The notes under the pieces: generated by a model
The model's input: the letters and a program-made list of their open reading frames with translations, nothing else
What the model was told of the DNA's origin: nothing
Databases searched by the model: none
Translations under genes and position numbers: made by a program
NCBI GenBank assembly: GCA_963715285.1
Contig: CAVQRU010000010.1
Location: 124,001 to 188,000, forward strand
DNA length: 64,000 nucleotides
Reading direction: 5' to 3'
DNA from: Sva-07 sp963715285
GTDB taxonomy: Bacteria > Actinomycetota > Acidimicrobiia > Acidimicrobiales > Ilumatobacteraceae
Part shown: positions 34,309-42,563 of the stretch, piece after piece
Position numbering within the stretch: position 1 is the stretch's first letter
Layout of the letters: each line of letters opens with the position of its first letter

Positions 34309-35283
34309 ATGACCCATGCGGACCGCCATGACCGGGAACGTTGGATCGCGTCCGGGTTGCCCGACGCGGTCGTGACGATCATGTTCCGCGACGGCACGCT
34401 GCCGCCACCCCATGCCGGTCGCTGGTACGACTCGTCGCTCACGACGGAGGAGATCACCACGTTCCGCCGTGCGGGCCGTCAGGCCCCGGACGCGGCGTTC
34501 GCCGCATCCCTCGAGGCGCGCGGTCTCCCCACCGACCTGGCGTTCATCGAGACGTGGGACGGTTTCGCAGCGGAGCGCATCCTCGAGGCGATCGATCGGG
34601 GCTTCACCTCGGGCGCGCAGTTCGCGCCGTGGGCATCGACCGATGCCGACGTCACCGAGGTCGAGCTGCTCGCGCCGCTCGCATCGTTCGACGGGTTCGA
34701 TCCTCGCAAGGCGCTGGCGCAGTTGCGTGCCGGGCGCTCGCAGGAGGAGATCGGCTTCGCGCTCGAAGCGGGCCTCAAACCCAAGCAGGCGTCGACCTGG
34801 ATCAGCCGTGGTCTGTCGGCGTCGACCGCGGCGGCGTGGTCGCGTGCGGGCTTCTCTGCGTCGAAGGCGGCGGCGTGGATCGAGGTCGTCGACGACCCGG
34901 AGGTCGCCCATCTCCTGCAGACGCTCGACATCGACGTCGACGCGGCCCGCGAGCAACGTCCCGAGGGGGGATGGACCCCGCACGTCGTTCGACGGCACGT
35001 GGCGATCGACGCTGGGGCATCGGAGGACACCGCCGACGAGTGGGCGGCGACGTCGCTGCCCGACCGCAAGCTGGCGCGATGGGTCGCGGCCGGTGTCCGC
35101 CCCGGTGACACGTCCGCGTGGCGCGAGCTCGACTTCCGCCCGAGTGAGGCCGCCGCGTGGGCGGCGCAGGGATTCGCACCGGCCGATGCGGACGTGTGGC
35201 GCCGGACGGGTGTCGATCCCGAGGTCGCTGCCCGGCGCCGCGGCGCCGGCGTCCGCCCCGCCCGGTCGGTCGCGGCCGACTGA
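34309..35283 (+). CDS. Protein with tandem W/G helical repeats, unknown function
   Basis: A 324-residue protein without signal or membrane helices. From about residue 150 to 310 it shows a repeated pattern of about 14-15 residues, W-x3-G-[FL]-x-[PA]-x2-A-x2-W, for example TWISRGLSASTAAAWSRAGF and AAWAAQGFAPADADVWRRTG. Such repeats probably form a helical solenoid for protein contacts. The N-terminal part (IMFRDGTLPPPHAGRWYDSS, EEITTFRRAGRQAPD) may be a degenerate version of the same. ATG 34309 is chosen; ATG 34300 is in frame. Confidence 0.7.
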   Translation: MTHADRHDRERWIASGLPDAVVTIMFRDGTLPPPHAGRWYDSSLTTEEITTFRRAGRQAPDAAFAASLEARGLPTDLAFIETWDGFAAERILEAIDRGFTSGAQFAPWASTDADVTEVELLAPLASFDGFDPRKALAQLRAGRSQEEIGFALEAGLKPKQASTWISRGLSASTAAAWSRAGFSASKAAAWIEVVDDPEVAHLLQTLDIDVDAAREQRPEGGWTPHVVRRHVAIDAGASEDTADEWAATSLPDRKLARWVAAGVRPGDTSAWRELDFRPSEAAAWAAQGFAPADADVWRRTGVDPEVAARRRGAGVRPARSVAAD

Positions 35284-35355
35284 TCGCGAGGGTGATCGAG
35301 CCGGGGCGCCGTCCGGCACCGGATCGGACCCCGGCCGCCTGGCAGGCTCGCGCCC

Positions 35356-36201
35356 ATGTGGACGATCGGAGAGGTACGGGTCACCGAGATCGCGGAGTTG
35401 ACGACGACGTCGGCGGCCCACTGGCTGCTGCCCGACGCAACGGCCGACCGGATTCGCGAGATCGAGTGGATGGTGCCCCACTACGCCACACCGGAGGGCA
35501 AGGTCCACATGACGATCCGGGCGCTGGTGATCGAGAGCGAGGGCCGGCGCATTCTCGTCGACACGTGTCTCGGCAACGACAAGCAACGCCCGGTCGAGCC
35601 GTGGAACATGCGATCGGGCCCCTTCCTCGACGACCTGACCGCCGCCGGCTTTCCACCCGACTCGATCGACACGGTGTTGTGCACGCACCTCCACGTCGAT
35701 CACGTCGGTTGGAACACCCGTCTCGTCGACGGCGAGTGGGTGCCGACATTCCCGAACGCCCGCTACCTGTTCGCCGACGTCGAGTGGGAGCACTGGCAGC
35801 GCGACGACTCGGGGATGGACCAGGTGCTGCGGGCCGACTCGATCCAGCCGGTGATCGATGCGGGGCTCGTCGACCTCGTCGCCACCGACGCCCGCCTCAC
35901 GGCGCACGTGTCGCTCGTCCCGACACCCGGGCACACGCCGGGTCACGTGAGTGTGCGGATCGAGAGCGGCGGCGAGCGGGCGATCGTCACCGGCGACCTG
36001 TCGCACATGGTGTGTCAGGCGGCGCACCCGGAATGGGGGAGTTCGTTCGACGTCGATCCCGCAGGAGCCGAAGCGACCCGGCGCGCGTTCTTCGCGGGGC
36101 GCGCCGACACCGACGAGCTGGTGCTCGGTACGCACTGGGAGCCGTGCGCCGGCTACGTCCGCTCCGACGGCGAGGTCTGGCGCGTCGAGCCGGCCGGTTG
36201 A
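35356..36201 (+). CDS. Metallo-beta-lactamase-fold hydrolase
   Basis: A 281-residue enzyme with the zinc-binding motif CTHLHVDHVGWN, PTPGHTPGHVS, VTGDLSHM and VLGTHWEPCAG. It resembles the branch of the MBL superfamily containing quorum-quenching lactonases and related hydrolases. It has no signal peptide and is probably cytoplasmic. The substrate is unknown. The weak box CAGGCT lies seven bases before the ATG. Confidence 0.85.
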   Translation: MWTIGEVRVTEIAELTTTSAAHWLLPDATADRIREIEWMVPHYATPEGKVHMTIRALVIESEGRRILVDTCLGNDKQRPVEPWNMRSGPFLDDLTAAGFPPDSIDTVLCTHLHVDHVGWNTRLVDGEWVPTFPNARYLFADVEWEHWQRDDSGMDQVLRADSIQPVIDAGLVDLVATDARLTAHVSLVPTPGHTPGHVSVRIESGGERAIVTGDLSHMVCQAAHPEWGSSFDVDPAGAEATRRAFFAGRADTDELVLGTHWEPCAGYVRSDGEVWRVEPAG

Positions 36202-36240
36202 CCCGCCAGAGCGAGGGGCCTGGCTCGTGCGTCCGGACGC

Positions 36241-36275
36241 GACGATGCGGCGCCCGTTTCGAGTGCCGCATCGTC
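36241..36275. terminator. Bidirectional terminator-like hairpin
   Basis: GACGATGCGGC and GCCGCATCGTC form an 11-bp perfect stem around a 13-base loop. It lies between two convergent genes. There is no U-run, as is common in high-GC actinobacteria. Confidence 0.7.
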
Positions 36276-36367
36276 AGTTCAATCCGTGATGTGGTGTCAA
36301 GGTCGATCACCTCTCCTCTCATGTCGGAGCCTGGTCACGGTCCGGCGTCGCCAGGATCAGGGCCGAG

Positions 36368-37114
36368 TCACTGGTTGTCGAGCAGTGCTTGGTCGATCGA
36401 GTCCTGGATCAGCTGGTAGGCGCTGGGGGTCTGGACCGTGGTGCCCTGGTTGTCGAGCAGTGCTTGGTCGATCGAGTCCTGGATCAGCTGGTAGGCGCTG
36501 GGGGCTTGGACCGTGGTGCCCTGGTTGTCGAGCAGTGCTTGGTCGATCGAGTCCTGGATCAGCTGGTAGGCGCTGGGGGCTTGGACCGTGGTGCCCTGGT
36601 TGTCGAGCAGTGCTTGGTCGATCGAGTCCTGGATCAGCTGGTAGGCGCTGGGGGTCTGGACCGTGGTGCCCTGGTTGTCGAGCAGTGCTTGGTCGATCGA
36701 GTCCTGGATCAGCTGGTAGGCGCTGGGGGCTTGGACCGTGGTGCCCTGGTTGTCGAGCAGTGCTTGGTCGATCGAGTCCTGGATCAGCTGGTAGGCGCTG
36801 GGGGCTTGGACCGTGGTGCCCTGGTTGTCGAGCAGTGCTTGGTCGATCGAGTCCTGGACCAGCTGATACGAGCTCGTCGTCTCGGAGGTCTGGGTGCCGT
36901 CATCGCGAACGATGACGCCGACCACGATTGCACCGACGGCCAGCAGCACGGCCACGGCCATCCAACCCAGCCAACGGACCCGGTGGTCGCGTCGACCCGA
37001 CTCTGCGGGTTCGGAAACCTCCAAACCGCTGAGGTCATCGGGAACGGTGACGTCGTGTGGCAGCTCGGGAAGCTCCGTGAGTTCCTGTGTCGTGGGATGT
37101 TCGAACAGCTTCAT
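36368..37114 (-). CDS. Single-pass membrane protein with seven-fold 25-residue repeat
   Basis: A 248-residue protein: a cytoplasmic acidic N-terminus (MKLFEHPTTQELTELPELPH), one membrane helix (about 48-69), then seven repeats of 25 residues built on SAYQLIQDSIDQALLDNQ followed by GTTVQ(A/T)P. The membrane-proximal unit is diverged (SSYQLVQDSI); the others differ only at A/T, as does the DNA. The repeats are predicted amphipathic helices outside the cell. ATG 37114 has AGGGAG upstream; a longer GTG start at 37192 is possible. It faces the SARP gene and may be under its control. Confidence 0.75.
   Translation of the reverse strand: MKLFEHPTTQELTELPELPHDVTVPDDLSGLEVSEPAESGRRDHRVRWLGWMAVAVLLAVGAIVVGVIVRDDGTQTSETTSSYQLVQDSIDQALLDNQGTTVQAPSAYQLIQDSIDQALLDNQGTTVQAPSAYQLIQDSIDQALLDNQGTTVQTPSAYQLIQDSIDQALLDNQGTTVQAPSAYQLIQDSIDQALLDNQGTTVQAPSAYQLIQDSIDQALLDNQGTTVQTPSAYQLIQDSIDQALLDNQ
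36372..36871. repeat. 75-bp coding tandem repeat, six near-identical units plus a diverged seventh
   Basis: Units start at 36372, 36447, 36522, 36597, 36672, 36747 and 36822. The main difference among the first six is GTC/CTT-type variation giving Thr or Ala. It is in phase with the reading frame (25 codons). Confidence 0.95.
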
Positions 37115-37304
37115 CATCCTCTCCCTTCGTGAATGTCTCCTCTCTCGGGATCTCCGCTCGTCGGGATCCTCCTTCTCGACCTCATTGTCCACCCGACCCC
37201 CTGCGTCACGCTGAGTGGCGTCTGTCGGCGCGCTCTGGGACTTCTGTCACTGGACATGGATCACACATGCAGGACACTGGAGGCGTAGGGAGACGGAACA
37301 CGCC

Positions 37305-38078
37305 ATGTTGGACGACTACCAGATCCGGGTACTCGGACCGATCGACGTGCTCACGCCGACGGGGAGCGTTGCCGTCGGCGGTCGGCATGTTCGAGCACTC
37401 CTCGGTGCGCTCGTGATCGGGGTCGGCCACGCGGTACGCATCGACCACCTCCGCGAGGCGATCTGGGCCCAGGACCAACCCGACTCCGCGGACAACACGC
37501 TCCAGTCGAGCGTGTCGCGTCTTCGTCGGCTCCTGGGAGCGGACGCCATCATGCGGGTGGACGGCTCGTACGAGCTGAACGTCGCACCGGAGAACATCGA
37601 TGCCGTCCGGTTCGAGACGTTGCTCACCGAGGCGGCGTCGTCGAGAGGGGATCCGGAGCGCGCCCGTCGGTTGTGTCGTGAGGCGCTCGACCTCTGGCGG
37701 GGGCCGCCGTTCGGTGACCTGGCGGACGATGAAGCGTTCAGGCTGGACAGCTACCGGCTCGACGAGATGCGCCTCGCCGCGATGGAGATCTGTCTGGAGG
37801 CCGATCTCGCGCTCGGGAACCACGAACTGATCGTGGGCGAACTCGAGGCGGCGGTCGAGGAACATCCGTACCGCGAGCATCTGTGGTACCTGCTGATCGA
37901 GGCGCTCGACGCCGGCCAACGACGGGTGGAAGCGCTCCGGGTGTGTGCCCGTCTCCGCAGACTGCTGGCGGAGACCGGCGTCGAGGCGAGTGACGAGCTC
38001 TCGCGGTTGGAGCAGCGGATCCTGGACGGCCACGCTGCTTCGCAGGCGACCTCCGCCGGGCACGACCCGTCCGGCTGA
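37305..38078 (+). CDS. SARP/BTAD-family transcriptional regulator
   Basis: A 257-residue AfsR/SARP-type protein: an N-terminal winged helix (IRVLGPIDVLTPTG, LLGALVIGVGHAVRIDHLREAIW, NTLQSSVSRLRRLLG) and a bacterial transcriptional activation domain (DAVRFETLLTEA, ALDLWRGPPFGDLADDEAF, LEAAVEEHPYREHLWYLLIEAL). It has no ATPase domain. It is divergent from the repeat membrane protein with 190 bp between, and is probably its regulator. CACTGGA occurs twice in the gap (37248, 37275), a possible binding heptamer. Confidence 0.85.
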   Translation: MLDDYQIRVLGPIDVLTPTGSVAVGGRHVRALLGALVIGVGHAVRIDHLREAIWAQDQPDSADNTLQSSVSRLRRLLGADAIMRVDGSYELNVAPENIDAVRFETLLTEAASSRGDPERARRLCREALDLWRGPPFGDLADDEAFRLDSYRLDEMRLAAMEICLEADLALGNHELIVGELEAAVEEHPYREHLWYLLIEALDAGQRRVEALRVCARLRRLLAETGVEASDELSRLEQRILDGHAASQATSAGHDPSG

Positions 38079-38166
38079 CGTCCTCCGCGAGGTCCTGTCG
38101 GAGCTGTCGCGCATCTCGGGTCCATCGTCTCTGGAGGATTCGGGCGCGATCGCTCATCATGGAGGC

Positions 38167-38610
38167 ATGGTCACGATCGTCGATCCTCAGCTGCGCGTCG
38201 AAGCCGTCGAGGGCCACCCGGGTGAGCGCAGGCTCGTCGTGACGTACTCGATCCAGGTGCCACCCTTCGATCCCGACCTCGGAGCGACCCTGCGCGAGGA
38301 CGTCGTCGTCACCGCTCGTGACGAGCACGATGCGCCCGTGTTCCCGTCGGAACTCGAGGTGCATCTCCGAGGCGAGGTGTCGGCGCAGCCCGGGGTCACA
38401 CCGAGGAGCCTCACGACCGACGTCCACCGGGCCGACCTCGACGTGGAGAAGGACTGGTGGCGCATCAACGAAGGCGGCGCCTTCGAACCCATCGCCGAGT
38501 TCGTCGATCACCTGGTCGCCCGGGTGACGCTTCGCGCCGACGATCTCATCGTCGCGATGGCGACCTCCCCCACGATCACCGGGTCGTGGGGTGCGCTCGG
38601 CGACGACTGA
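38167..38610 (+). CDS. Hypothetical protein, 147 aa
   Basis: I do not recognise a family. It is soluble, acidic and beta-rich (RLVVTYSIQVPPFDP, REDVVVTARDEHDAPVFPSE, RLTLRADD-like strands), and may be a small beta-sandwich. ATG 38167 is preceded by GGAGGC directly and CATCAT six bases upstream. It follows the SARP gene by 88 bp in the same direction. Confidence 0.6.
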   Translation: MVTIVDPQLRVEAVEGHPGERRLVVTYSIQVPPFDPDLGATLREDVVVTARDEHDAPVFPSELEVHLRGEVSAQPGVTPRSLTTDVHRADLDVEKDWWRINEGGAFEPIAEFVDHLVARVTLRADDLIVAMATSPTITGSWGALGDD

Positions 38611-38704
38611 GCGCCCGGTCGCCGAAGGGCGATCCGTCACTTCGTCAGCGTGAAGCGCCGACCATGTACGCCACCGCCGTGCGAGTTGACCAGACTGTCC
38701 GGGC

Positions 38705-40126
38705 ATGGAACACGTTGCGATCACACCGCTGGATCCCTTCCGGTTCTCTGCGGTCATCGGGCAGGAGCGGACCGATCGGCTCGCCGTCGAGGCGGCGGAG
38801 GAGGCGCTCGACCGATTGCACGGTCGCAGCGTGATCAACGTGAACTCGACCGCTGCGGGTGGTGGTGTCGCCGAGATGCTGCACGTGTTGCTCGGCCTGA
38901 TCCGTGGCGTCGGGGTCGACGCTCGATGGTTGGTGATCGAGGGCAACCAGGAGTTCTTCGAGGTCACCAAGCGGTTGCACAATCATCTGTACGGCACGGC
39001 CGGCGACGGCGGCGAGCTCGGCGACGCGGCGCATCGCATCTACGTCGACGCGCTGCAGCCGGAGAAGGACGAGCTCTCGGCGCACGCTCGCGAGGGCGAC
39101 ATCGTCGTCTTGCACGATCCGCAGGTCGCCGGGCTGGCGGAGCACGCGAAGCGACTCGGCTGCAAGGTGGTGTGGCGATGTCACGTCGGTCTCGACGAGC
39201 AGAACGAGTACAGCCGGATCGGCTGGGAGTTCCTGCGGCCGTACCTCGAGCCGTTCGTCGACCACTACGTGTTCTCCGACCGTCGGTTCCCGCCCGACTG
39301 GGTGTCACCCGATCGTCTGTCGGTGATCTGGCCGTCGATCGACCCGTTCTCGCCGAAGAACCAGGACCTCGACGATGCGACGGTCGAGGCGATCCTCACG
39401 CACGTCGGCCTGATCGACGGGACGCCGGGCGAGACCGTGTTCGAGCGCAGTGATGGTTCGCCGGGCCGGGTGGAGCGGATGTGCGACGTCATGCGCACCG
39501 GCCCGTCGCCGGGGCCGGAGGTGCCGCTGGTGGTGCAGATCTCGCGGTGGGACGCGATGAAGGACATGGGCGGGGTCATGCAGGCGTTCGCCGAGTACGT
39601 CGACTCGGGCCGGACCGCCCAGCTGGTGCTGGCGGGGCCGGTCGTGTCGGCGGTGGCCGACGACCCCGAGGGTGGTCAGGTGTTGCAGGACTGCTGGAAC
39701 CAGTGGCGTCAATTGCCGCACGCGGTTCGCTCTCGCGTCCAGTTGGTGTGCCTGCCGATGCACGACCTCGAGGAGAACGCGGTGATCGTCAACGCACTCC
39801 AGCGTCATGCCCAGATCGTGGCGCAGAAGAGCCTCGCCGAGGGGTTCGGCCTCACGGCTGCCGAGGCGATGCTGAAGGGGACGCCCGTGATCGCGAGCGC
39901 GGTCGGTGGTCTCGTCGATCAGGTGATCGACGGCGAGTCGGGTCTGCTGGTGCAGGATCCGACCGACCTCGAGGAGTTCGGCGCGGCGGTCTGTCGGATC
40001 CTCGACGACGACGAGTTCCGGCGACAGCTGGGTGAGGGAGCGAGGGCCCGAGCGATCGCGACGCACCTCGGTGACACCCACCTGCTCCGCTGGCTCGACG
40101 TGGTCCGCAAACTGTACGACGACTGA
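38705..40126 (+). CDS. GT4 glycosyltransferase, trehalose synthase (TreT)-like
   Basis: A 473-residue GT-B enzyme. The N-terminal signature SVINVNSTAAGGGVAEML, then VDARWLVIEGNQEFFEVTK and LHNHLYG, match trehalose glycosyltransferring synthase/trehalose phosphorylase-type enzymes. The C-terminal half has EGFGLTAAEAMLKGTPVIAS, the GT4 donor-binding EX7E region. It probably makes trehalose from a nucleoside-diphosphate glucose and glucose; the donor is not proven. CAGACT ends eight bases before the ATG. Confidence 0.83.
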   Translation: MEHVAITPLDPFRFSAVIGQERTDRLAVEAAEEALDRLHGRSVINVNSTAAGGGVAEMLHVLLGLIRGVGVDARWLVIEGNQEFFEVTKRLHNHLYGTAGDGGELGDAAHRIYVDALQPEKDELSAHAREGDIVVLHDPQVAGLAEHAKRLGCKVVWRCHVGLDEQNEYSRIGWEFLRPYLEPFVDHYVFSDRRFPPDWVSPDRLSVIWPSIDPFSPKNQDLDDATVEAILTHVGLIDGTPGETVFERSDGSPGRVERMCDVMRTGPSPGPEVPLVVQISRWDAMKDMGGVMQAFAEYVDSGRTAQLVLAGPVVSAVADDPEGGQVLQDCWNQWRQLPHAVRSRVQLVCLPMHDLEENAVIVNALQRHAQIVAQKSLAEGFGLTAAEAMLKGTPVIASAVGGLVDQVIDGESGLLVQDPTDLEEFGAAVCRILDDDEFRRQLGEGARARAIATHLGDTHLLRWLDVVRKLYDD

Positions 40127-40224
40127 CGTCTCGCAGCTCAGACGGTGTCCAGTCCGATCCTCATGACTCGGGCGACCCGTTCGAGACTCGCGTCGGTGGC
40201 CGGCAGGGTGGCCCCGGGCCGAGC

Positions 40225-41601
40225 TCAGACGAGCGGTTCGAACGTGGCGGTGAAGTGGCGCAGTGGGCGCGGCGGGCTCGTGATGCGGTAGCCACCGAGT
40301 TGCTGCGCGTTCGCCGCCACCGCCAGGCACACCTCGATCACGTAGTCGATGTGGCTCTGGGTGTAGGTGCGGCGCGGGATCGCGAGACGCACGAGTTCCA
40401 TCGCGGCGGGCCGCTCGCTGCCGTCGGGTTGCAGGCCGAACATCACCGAGCCGATCTCGCAGCCGCGCACGCCACCCGTCTCGTAGAGCGCGATCGCGAG
40501 TGCCTGCCCGGGGTACGCGAGGGGATCGATGTGCGGCAGCAGCCGTCCGGCGTCGAGATAGACGGCGTGCCCTCCGATCGGCTGTACGACCGGCACACCG
40601 CCGTCGGCGAGCGCGTCGCCCAGGTACGCGGTCGAGCGGATCCGGTAGCGGAGGTAGTCGTGCTGCACCGATTCGCGCAGTCCCTGGGCGAGCGCGTCGA
40701 GATCACGCCCGGCGAGCCCGCCGTAGGTGGGGAAGCCCTCGGTCAGCACCAGCAGGGTGCGGCACTCGTCGGCGAGGGCGTCGTCGTTCATCGCCAGCCA
40801 GCCGCCGATGTTGCCGAGGGGGTCCTTCTTTGCGCTCATCGTCATGCCGTCGGCGAGCGAGGCGATCTCGCGCACGATGTCGCGGACCTCGCGGTCGCCG
40901 TGTCCTGGTTCGCGCTCGCGGATGAACCAGGCGTTCTCGGCGAACCGGCAGGCATCGAGGAACAGCGGGACCCCGTACCGGTCGCAGAGTGCGCGCACCC
41001 CGCGCAGGTTCTCGAGCGAGACGGGCTGGCCCCCGCCGGAGTTGTTGGTGATCGTGACGAACACGACCGGGATCACGTCGGGGCCGTGCTCGCGCAGCAG
41101 TGCCTCGAGCGCGTCGAGGTCCATGTTGCCCTTGAACGGGTGCAGCGAGGTCGGGTCGCGGCCCTCGGCGATCACCAGGTCGACCGCGGTGGCGCCGCTG
41201 TACTCGACGTTGGCCCGGGTCGTGTCGAAGTGGGTGTTGTTCGGCACGACCCTGCCCTCGCCGCCGATCGCCGTGAACAGGATCTTCTCCGCGGCGCGCC
41301 CCTGGTGGGTCGGGATCACGTGCTCGAACGGGAACAGGTCCTGCACGCTCTCGAGGAAGCGGAACCACGAGGGCGACCCGGCGTAGCTCTCGTCGCCTCG
41401 CTGGAGCGCGGCCCACTGGTCGCGCGACATCGCCCCCGTGCCCGAGTCGGTGAGCAGGTCGATCAGCACGTCGTCGGACCGCAGCGAGAAGAGATTGTTG
41501 CCCGCCTCGTCGAGCGCCGTGCGCCGTTGCTGCGGCGTGGTCATCACGAGCGGTGCGACGGAATGGACCCGGAACGGTTCGATGATCGTCGAGAACTCCA
41601 T
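40225..41601 (-). CDS. tnaA: Tryptophanase
   Basis: A 458-residue PLP enzyme of the tryptophanase/tyrosine phenol-lyase family, with PTHQGRAAEKILF, FLDACRFAENAWFIR, the PLP-lysine region MSAKKD (255-260) and IPRRTYTQSHIDYVIEV. At the specificity region it reads GVRGCEIGS, with Ile after Glu as I recall for TnaA rather than Arg as in tyrosine phenol-lyase, so indole, pyruvate and ammonia from tryptophan is the likely reaction. The start is set by CATGAT six bases upstream. There is no tnaB permease next to it. Confidence 0.87.
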   Translation of the reverse strand: MEFSTIIEPFRVHSVAPLVMTTPQQRRTALDEAGNNLFSLRSDDVLIDLLTDSGTGAMSRDQWAALQRGDESYAGSPSWFRFLESVQDLFPFEHVIPTHQGRAAEKILFTAIGGEGRVVPNNTHFDTTRANVEYSGATAVDLVIAEGRDPTSLHPFKGNMDLDALEALLREHGPDVIPVVFVTITNNSGGGQPVSLENLRGVRALCDRYGVPLFLDACRFAENAWFIREREPGHGDREVRDIVREIASLADGMTMSAKKDPLGNIGGWLAMNDDALADECRTLLVLTEGFPTYGGLAGRDLDALAQGLRESVQHDYLRYRIRSTAYLGDALADGGVPVVQPIGGHAVYLDAGRLLPHIDPLAYPGQALAIALYETGGVRGCEIGSVMFGLQPDGSERPAAMELVRLAIPRRTYTQSHIDYVIEVCLAVAANAQQLGGYRITSPPRPLRHFTATFEPLV

Positions 41602-41607
41602 GAGGTC

Positions 41608-41613
41608 ATCATG
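41608..41613 (-). promoter_or_regulatory. -10 box CATGAT, leaderless promoter of tryptophanase
   Basis: The box ends six bases before ATG 41601. It is close to the divergent TAGGTT box at 41678. Confidence 0.45.
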
Positions 41614-41677
41614 ACCCGTCGCCGCCGGCGCGCTGGACGAACACGGACACTCGGCGATCAGCGGGCACGCTGCCGGG

Positions 41678-41683
41678 TAGGTT
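41678..41683 (+). promoter_or_regulatory. -10 box TAGGTT, leaderless promoter
   Basis: The box ends six bases before ATG 41690 of the RmlD-like gene. Confidence 0.6.
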
Positions 41684-41689
41684 CGGCTC

Positions 41690-42505
41690 ATGTCGACACC
41701 GGTCGTGTTGCTGACGGGTGCGTCGGGCCTGGTCGGGACCTGGCTGCGGCGGACGATTCCCGACGGCGTCGAACTCGTCTCGCTCACCCATCGCACGTCG
41801 GTTCCGGACTCGGCGTTCGTCGCGGCCGACCTCCGCGAACCGCGGGCGGTCGCGGAGGCCGTCAACCGCGTCCGGCCGTCGATGGTGATCCACGCGGCGT
41901 GGAGGTTGGACGAGCCGTCGATCGTCGACGCAACCCGGAACGTCGTCGACGCTGCGTCGGCCGTCGGCGCCGAGTTCGTCCACCTCTCCACCGACGTGGT
42001 CTTCTCGGGCGACGGCCGTCCGGTGGACGAACGCTCGCACCCCGACCCGGTGTCGGATCACGGACGGTGGAAGGCACAGGCCGAGGTGATCGTCGCCGAC
42101 GCACGCGTGCCGTCGTGCGTCGTGCGGCTGCCGCTCGTGCTGTCGCTCGATCCGATGGATCAGTCGACCGAACGGCTCCGAGCAGGGGTGCTCGAGGGCC
42201 GGCCCACGTCCTGGTTCTCCGACGAGTTCCGGCGGCCGGCGATGGCCGCCGACATCGCCGACGGGCTCTGGCGGATTGCGTCGCTGCCGCCCGAGCAGCG
42301 TTCGGGTGTGTGGCACCTCGGCGGGCCCGAGCTGTTGAGTCGTTCGGAGATCGCGTTCCGTGTCGCCGAGGCTCTGGGGCTCGACGGGAGCTCGATCGTT
42401 GCGGAGCCGACCCCACCGGGCCTCGTCCGCCCCCGCCACATCGACATGCGCAGTCGACGAGCGAACGACGAGATCGGCTGGGATCCGATGCCGATCTTCA
42501 CCTGA
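41690..42505 (+). CDS. RmlD-like (extended SDR) nucleotide-sugar reductase family protein
   Basis: A 271-residue extended SDR with LLTGASGLVGTWLR (cofactor loop), MVIHAAWRLDEP, FVHLSTDVVFSGDGRPVDE and PAMAADIADGLWRIA, typical of dTDP-4-dehydrorhamnose reductase relatives. The catalytic Tyr of YxxxK appears replaced: the equivalent stretch reads SDHGRWKAQAE, with His in place of Tyr. The enzyme may thus be altered or non-catalytic. No rhamnose genes are nearby. Confidence 0.78.
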   Translation: MSTPVVLLTGASGLVGTWLRRTIPDGVELVSLTHRTSVPDSAFVAADLREPRAVAEAVNRVRPSMVIHAAWRLDEPSIVDATRNVVDAASAVGAEFVHLSTDVVFSGDGRPVDERSHPDPVSDHGRWKAQAEVIVADARVPSCVVRLPLVLSLDPMDQSTERLRAGVLEGRPTSWFSDEFRRPAMAADIADGLWRIASLPPEQRSGVWHLGGPELLSRSEIAFRVAEALGLDGSSIVAEPTPPGLVRPRHIDMRSRRANDEIGWDPMPIFT

Positions 42506-42563
42506 GCTCGGGCGGTGCGGTCGGCAGGGCGGCGTTGTCACACCCGTCGGTCATGATGGGTCG

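Noticed and set aside
36389..37132. Plus-strand open frame over the 75-bp repeat (VDRVLDQLVGAGGLDRGALVVEQ units)
   Set aside because: The repeat length is a multiple of three, so all frames stay open. The minus-strand frame has an SD, membrane helix and cytoplasmic N-terminus, and is the real gene.
37248..37281. Two CACTGGA heptamers as a SARP binding site
   Set aside because: The 27-bp spacing does not match the usual 11- or 22-bp SARP repeats, so I mention it only as a possibility under the SARP gene.
40130..40220. Minus-strand frame ending ERVARVMRIGLDTV with coding-like composition
   Set aside because: No start codon, no SD or -10 box, and under 35 codons. It may be a gene remnant after tryptophanase but cannot be assigned.
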